A stretch of DNA of 64,000 nt from Ornithinibacillus gellani (GTDB lineage Bacteria > Bacillota > Bacilli > Bacillales > Amphibacillaceae). Numbering within the stretch: position 1 is the first letter of the stretch; the number at the start of each line of letters is the position of its first letter. This document shows positions 61,680-64,000 of this stretch, piece by piece. The stretch covers positions 124,001 to 188,000 of the forward strand of contig NZ_QTSZ01000049.1 of NCBI RefSeq assembly GCF_003730295.1, in the 5' to 3' direction. A program made the translations under genes and the position numbers. The notes beneath the pieces are model-generated. The model was not told where the DNA came from. It did not search any database and worked only from the letters and a program-made list of their open reading frames with translations.

Positions 61680-62519
61680 TTACTGCAACAAGAGTTTCTT
61701 TCGATAAAAACCAGGTGTAATTCCGTATTTGTTCTTGAATAACCTTATGAAATAATTTTCTTCTAATCCAACCCTATCTGCCACTTCAGATATTTGTAAT
61801 GTCCTTTCTTTTTCAAGAATGTATTTTGATTTCTCTAATCTTATATTTGATAAATATTGGTGAGGTGTTGTTTTATATAGATCTTTGAAAAGCCTAGTGA
61901 AATGCTGTGGTGAATATCCTATCATATTGGATAAATATGCTGTCGTAATAGGTTTTGAATAGTTTGTACAAATATATTCTGCAGCTTTACGAATATGTTC
62001 GTTTTGCGAGCCTTCATCAATATTATCCAAAGAAACGTCAGACTGAGATAGTCTTTTTATCTTTAGCAATATTGAATATAAGCATTCAGATGTTTGCCAT
62101 TGAATAGTACTTTCGTTTTTCTTGGCAATTAACCAGAGCTCTTCGATGTGTTCCCAAACAATGTCGTATTGTTGTATGGTAAACTTCTTCTCCCCATTCA
62201 GATTTAGCTGAGAAAGAATTAAATTTGCTAATTGTCCGTCAAACCCTACATAAGCTAGTTCCCAGCCGTTTTTAGTCAAGGGAAAATATTCATGGCTTGT
62301 TCCCGCTAATACGATAATGGCCTCTCCTGGCACTAGTTCCACATCACCAACACCAAATATGCGAAAAACACCTTTCCCTTTAGTTACAATAAATATTTGA
62401 TGATAGGGAAGTCCTACTGGCCTATTTAAATATGGTTGATTGTTCGAACCAACCGTTATTAAATGTATGGGTATTATTTTATTAATTGTAGGTATTTGAA
62501 GGAAACGCAAATAGTTCAT
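61680..62519 (-). CDS. AraC-family transcriptional regulator
   Basis: 279 residues from ATG 62519 (GGAGGGG upstream; the ATG at 62537 overlaps that site). N-terminal cupin sensor: RPVGLPYHQIFIVTKGKGVF, LVPGEAIIVLAGTSHEYFPL. C-terminal pair of helix-turn-helix motifs: AEYICTNYSKPITTAYLSNM, IGYSPQHFTRLFKDLYKTTP and ISEVADRVGLEENYFIRLFK, NKYGITPGFYRKK. Divergent from the sugar-binding lipoprotein gene and convergent with GH2, so it probably activates the transport operon in response to a sugar. Confidence 0.93.
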   Translation of the reverse strand: MNYLRFLQIPTINKIIPIHLITVGSNNQPYLNRPVGLPYHQIFIVTKGKGVFRIFGVGDVELVPGEAIIVLAGTSHEYFPLTKNGWELAYVGFDGQLANLILSQLNLNGEKKFTIQQYDIVWEHIEELWLIAKKNESTIQWQTSECLYSILLKIKRLSQSDVSLDNIDEGSQNEHIRKAAEYICTNYSKPITTAYLSNMIGYSPQHFTRLFKDLYKTTPHQYLSNIRLEKSKYILEKERTLQISEVADRVGLEENYFIRLFKNKYGITPGFYRKKLLLQ

Positions 62520-62901
62520 TATTTCCAACCCCTCCATATTAAAAATGTACTATTGATGTGTTCTTAATGTCCTATTTAGAAGTAAATATACATTATATAA
62601 TTAAAATAATCCAATATACTACCAAGTATATCTTCTTTAAAAAATGAAGGTAATTGTATTGAATGTATGATTGTTTAAACAACTATTTATAAGCTAAATA
62701 CAAACAAAATATAGTTCAAAGGTCCAAATTTATTGTTTCATATGATCTTGAAGGGAAAAATCATACGGGATAAGGTTAAATGTGTATATTACTGAAACTA
62801 GTTGAATGAAGAAGGGGCGCTATAATAACTGTCCAAAATTATTAAAAAATGACGTTTCAGTTTAATATTTAATACTTTCAAATCAATGGGGAGGTCTAAA
62901 A
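62520..62901. other. Divergent promoter region, AraC regulator / sugar transport
   Basis: 382 AT-rich bases without a gene. No clear repeat pair for AraC binding was identified; TTGAAGGG (62748) and TATAAT (62822) are possible promoter parts but their spacing is not right for one promoter. Ribosome site GGGGAGG at 62888-62894. Confidence 0.4.
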
Positions 62902-64000
62902 ATGAAATATCGGAGTATACTTTTGTTAATTATTTGTATTGGTTTAATCGCTGTCTCTGCTTGTTCAAAAAAAGATTCAGTGAACAAAGGAGAACCGAGT
63001 GAAGATGAGTTACAAAATCTTAATGATTCAGCATTTCCCATAGTAAAAGAAAAAATATCGCTTGATTTTTTCGCTGTTCATGTTCCAGAAGGGCATCAAG
63101 ACTGGAATGATGTATTAATATTTAATGAATATGAAGATAAGACAAATGTAAATATTGATTGGGAAATGGTGTCAAGTGAATCATATGTGGAAAAGAGAAA
63201 CTTGGCACTAGGAGGTGGCTCTCTACCTGATGTATTTTATAATTCTTACTTTAGTATGCCAGATTTAACGAAATATGGTAGCCAGGGAGTATTCATCCCT
63301 TTAAATGATTTAATTGAAAACTATGCGCCAAACTTTAAGAAGTTATTGGAAGAAAATCCAACCATTGAAAAAGCTATTACAGCAGCAGATGGTAATATTT
63401 ATGCATTTCCTACTCTAAACGGGCCAGGATTTACTACAAACATTATTGGGGCTCGACCTTATATTAATAAGAAATGGTTGGATGCATTGGATATGGATAT
63501 GCCTGAAACGACGGAGGAATTCTATCAATATTTAAAAGCCGTTAAAGAAAAGGGACCAAGTAATGGTAAGGTTGAAGAAGTACCATTTGGCGGCTCATCG
63601 ATTGAAGAATTGATTAATAATTATTTACTTGGTTCATTTGGATTAGCAAATAAAGGACTTGCGAATACTTTTATTGATAGGGATCCTGATTCCGGTGATC
63701 TACGATTTTATCCTGTATCCGAACAATATAAGGAAATGTTGGAGTATGTTCATAAGTTATATGATGAAGGATTGATAGAAAAAAATATCTTTTCCATCGA
63801 TCACAATCAATTTTTGACCAATTTGGGGGAAGGAAGATATGGAAGTGTAGTTTGGTATCCTCCAGAGGAAGTCGCATCAAAAGAGCACGGAAAAGATTAT
63901 GTTGGTATGCCAATGTTGGAAGGTCCATATGGGGATAAAACATTGGCTATTAAAGGACTAGTGGACTCTGCAGGGGCACTTGTTATCACGAATAAAAATA
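62902..64000 (+). CDS. Extracellular sugar-binding lipoprotein, 5' part
   Basis: 366 residues before the window edge, no stop. Lipoprotein signal peptide: MKYRSILLLIICIGLIAVSA then Cys (lipobox VSAC, Cys21). Mature part shows WNDVLIFNEYEDKTNVNIDW, LALGGGSLPDVFYNSYFS, IPLNDLIENYAPNFKKLLEE and AFPTLNGPGF, as in LplA-type solute-binding proteins of family 1 ABC importers. Probably delivers oligosaccharides later cleaved by the GH2 enzyme. Starts at ATG 62902; permease genes should follow outside the window. Confidence 0.9.
   Translation, partial: MKYRSILLLIICIGLIAVSACSKKDSVNKGEPSEDELQNLNDSAFPIVKEKISLDFFAVHVPEGHQDWNDVLIFNEYEDKTNVNIDWEMVSSESYVEKRNLALGGGSLPDVFYNSYFSMPDLTKYGSQGVFIPLNDLIENYAPNFKKLLEENPTIEKAITAADGNIYAFPTLNGPGFTTNIIGARPYINKKWLDALDMDMPETTEEFYQYLKAVKEKGPSNGKVEEVPFGGSSIEELINNYLLGSFGLANKGLANTFIDRDPDSGDLRFYPVSEQYKEMLEYVHKLYDEGLIEKNIFSIDHNQFLTNLGEGRYGSVVWYPPEEVASKEHGKDYVGMPMLEGPYGDKTLAIKGLVDSAGALVITNKN

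Overview
The window looks like the chromosome of a low-GC Gram-positive bacterium, probably a Bacillaceae relative. The base composition is AT-rich, nearly every gene has a strong AGGAGG-type ribosome binding site, and the mobile elements are those of Firmicutes: an HK97-type siphophage, a Tn916/ICEBs1-type conjugative element, TnpX-like large serine recombinases and pUB110-type resistance genes. The genus cannot be fixed from this sequence alone.

Layout. (1) 1-3400: the 3' end of a type I DNA methyltransferase gene (hsdM), an unrecognised gene, and a zinc-peptidase (ImmA/IrrE) fused to a DNA-binding domain; this may be a defence or accessory module. (2) About 3500-46500: a prophage in near-complete modular order. 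Early genes (3774-14081) carry a sigma-like regulator, DUF2800 and DUF2815 proteins, a family A DNA polymerase, antirepressor, VapE-type primase/helicase, VRR-NUC nuclease, SNF2 helicase and an ArpU-like late regulator. Packaging and DNA-modification genes follow (HNH, TerS, S-adenosylmethionine synthetase, two methyltransferases, TerL), then head and tail genes (portal, ClpP-like protease, capsid, connectors, major tail protein, a -1 frameshifted tail chaperone, tape measure, Dit, tail endopeptidase, a GH18 tail protein), lysis (holin, amidase) and three serine recombinase genes. Resistance cargo lies in two places: an erm(C)-type rRNA methylase with a two-leader attenuator (21106-22066) upstream of terL, and a pUB110-like bleO/aadD pair (40971-42353) between lysis and recombination genes.

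(3) 46500-55450: a mosaic island. It starts with a degenerate copy of the 3' end of the prophage GH18 tail gene. It then holds a TetR regulator with a perfect operator palindrome and a pair of SMR efflux genes, a second C5 methyltransferase, a PadR/ChrA chromate-efflux pair, and the start of a Tn916/ICEBs1-like element (two DUF961 genes, an FtsK-like coupling protein and an oriT). The relaxase is reduced to an N-terminal scrap, followed by a decayed S1 peptidase and an ABC-transporter ATPase cut at its Walker A motif. (4) 55456-57700: a TnpX-like recombinase on the minus strand, with an in-frame stop near its original start, and small companion genes. (5) 58357-64000: carbohydrate-use genes: a large GH2 glycosidase with two discoidin-like domains, a convergent AraC regulator, and a divergent sugar-binding lipoprotein that runs off the window.

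The most notable non-coding signals are a possible two-state RNA upstream of the first prophage gene (3601-3767), a cluster of TTGGAACA-type repeats beside the replication genes (11748-12006), tandem late promoters followed at once by a terminator (14076-14278), the two-leader erm attenuator with an ATC in the start-codon position, an A_AAA_AAC frameshift site (29687), and an intact oriT beside a broken relaxase gene (54083).
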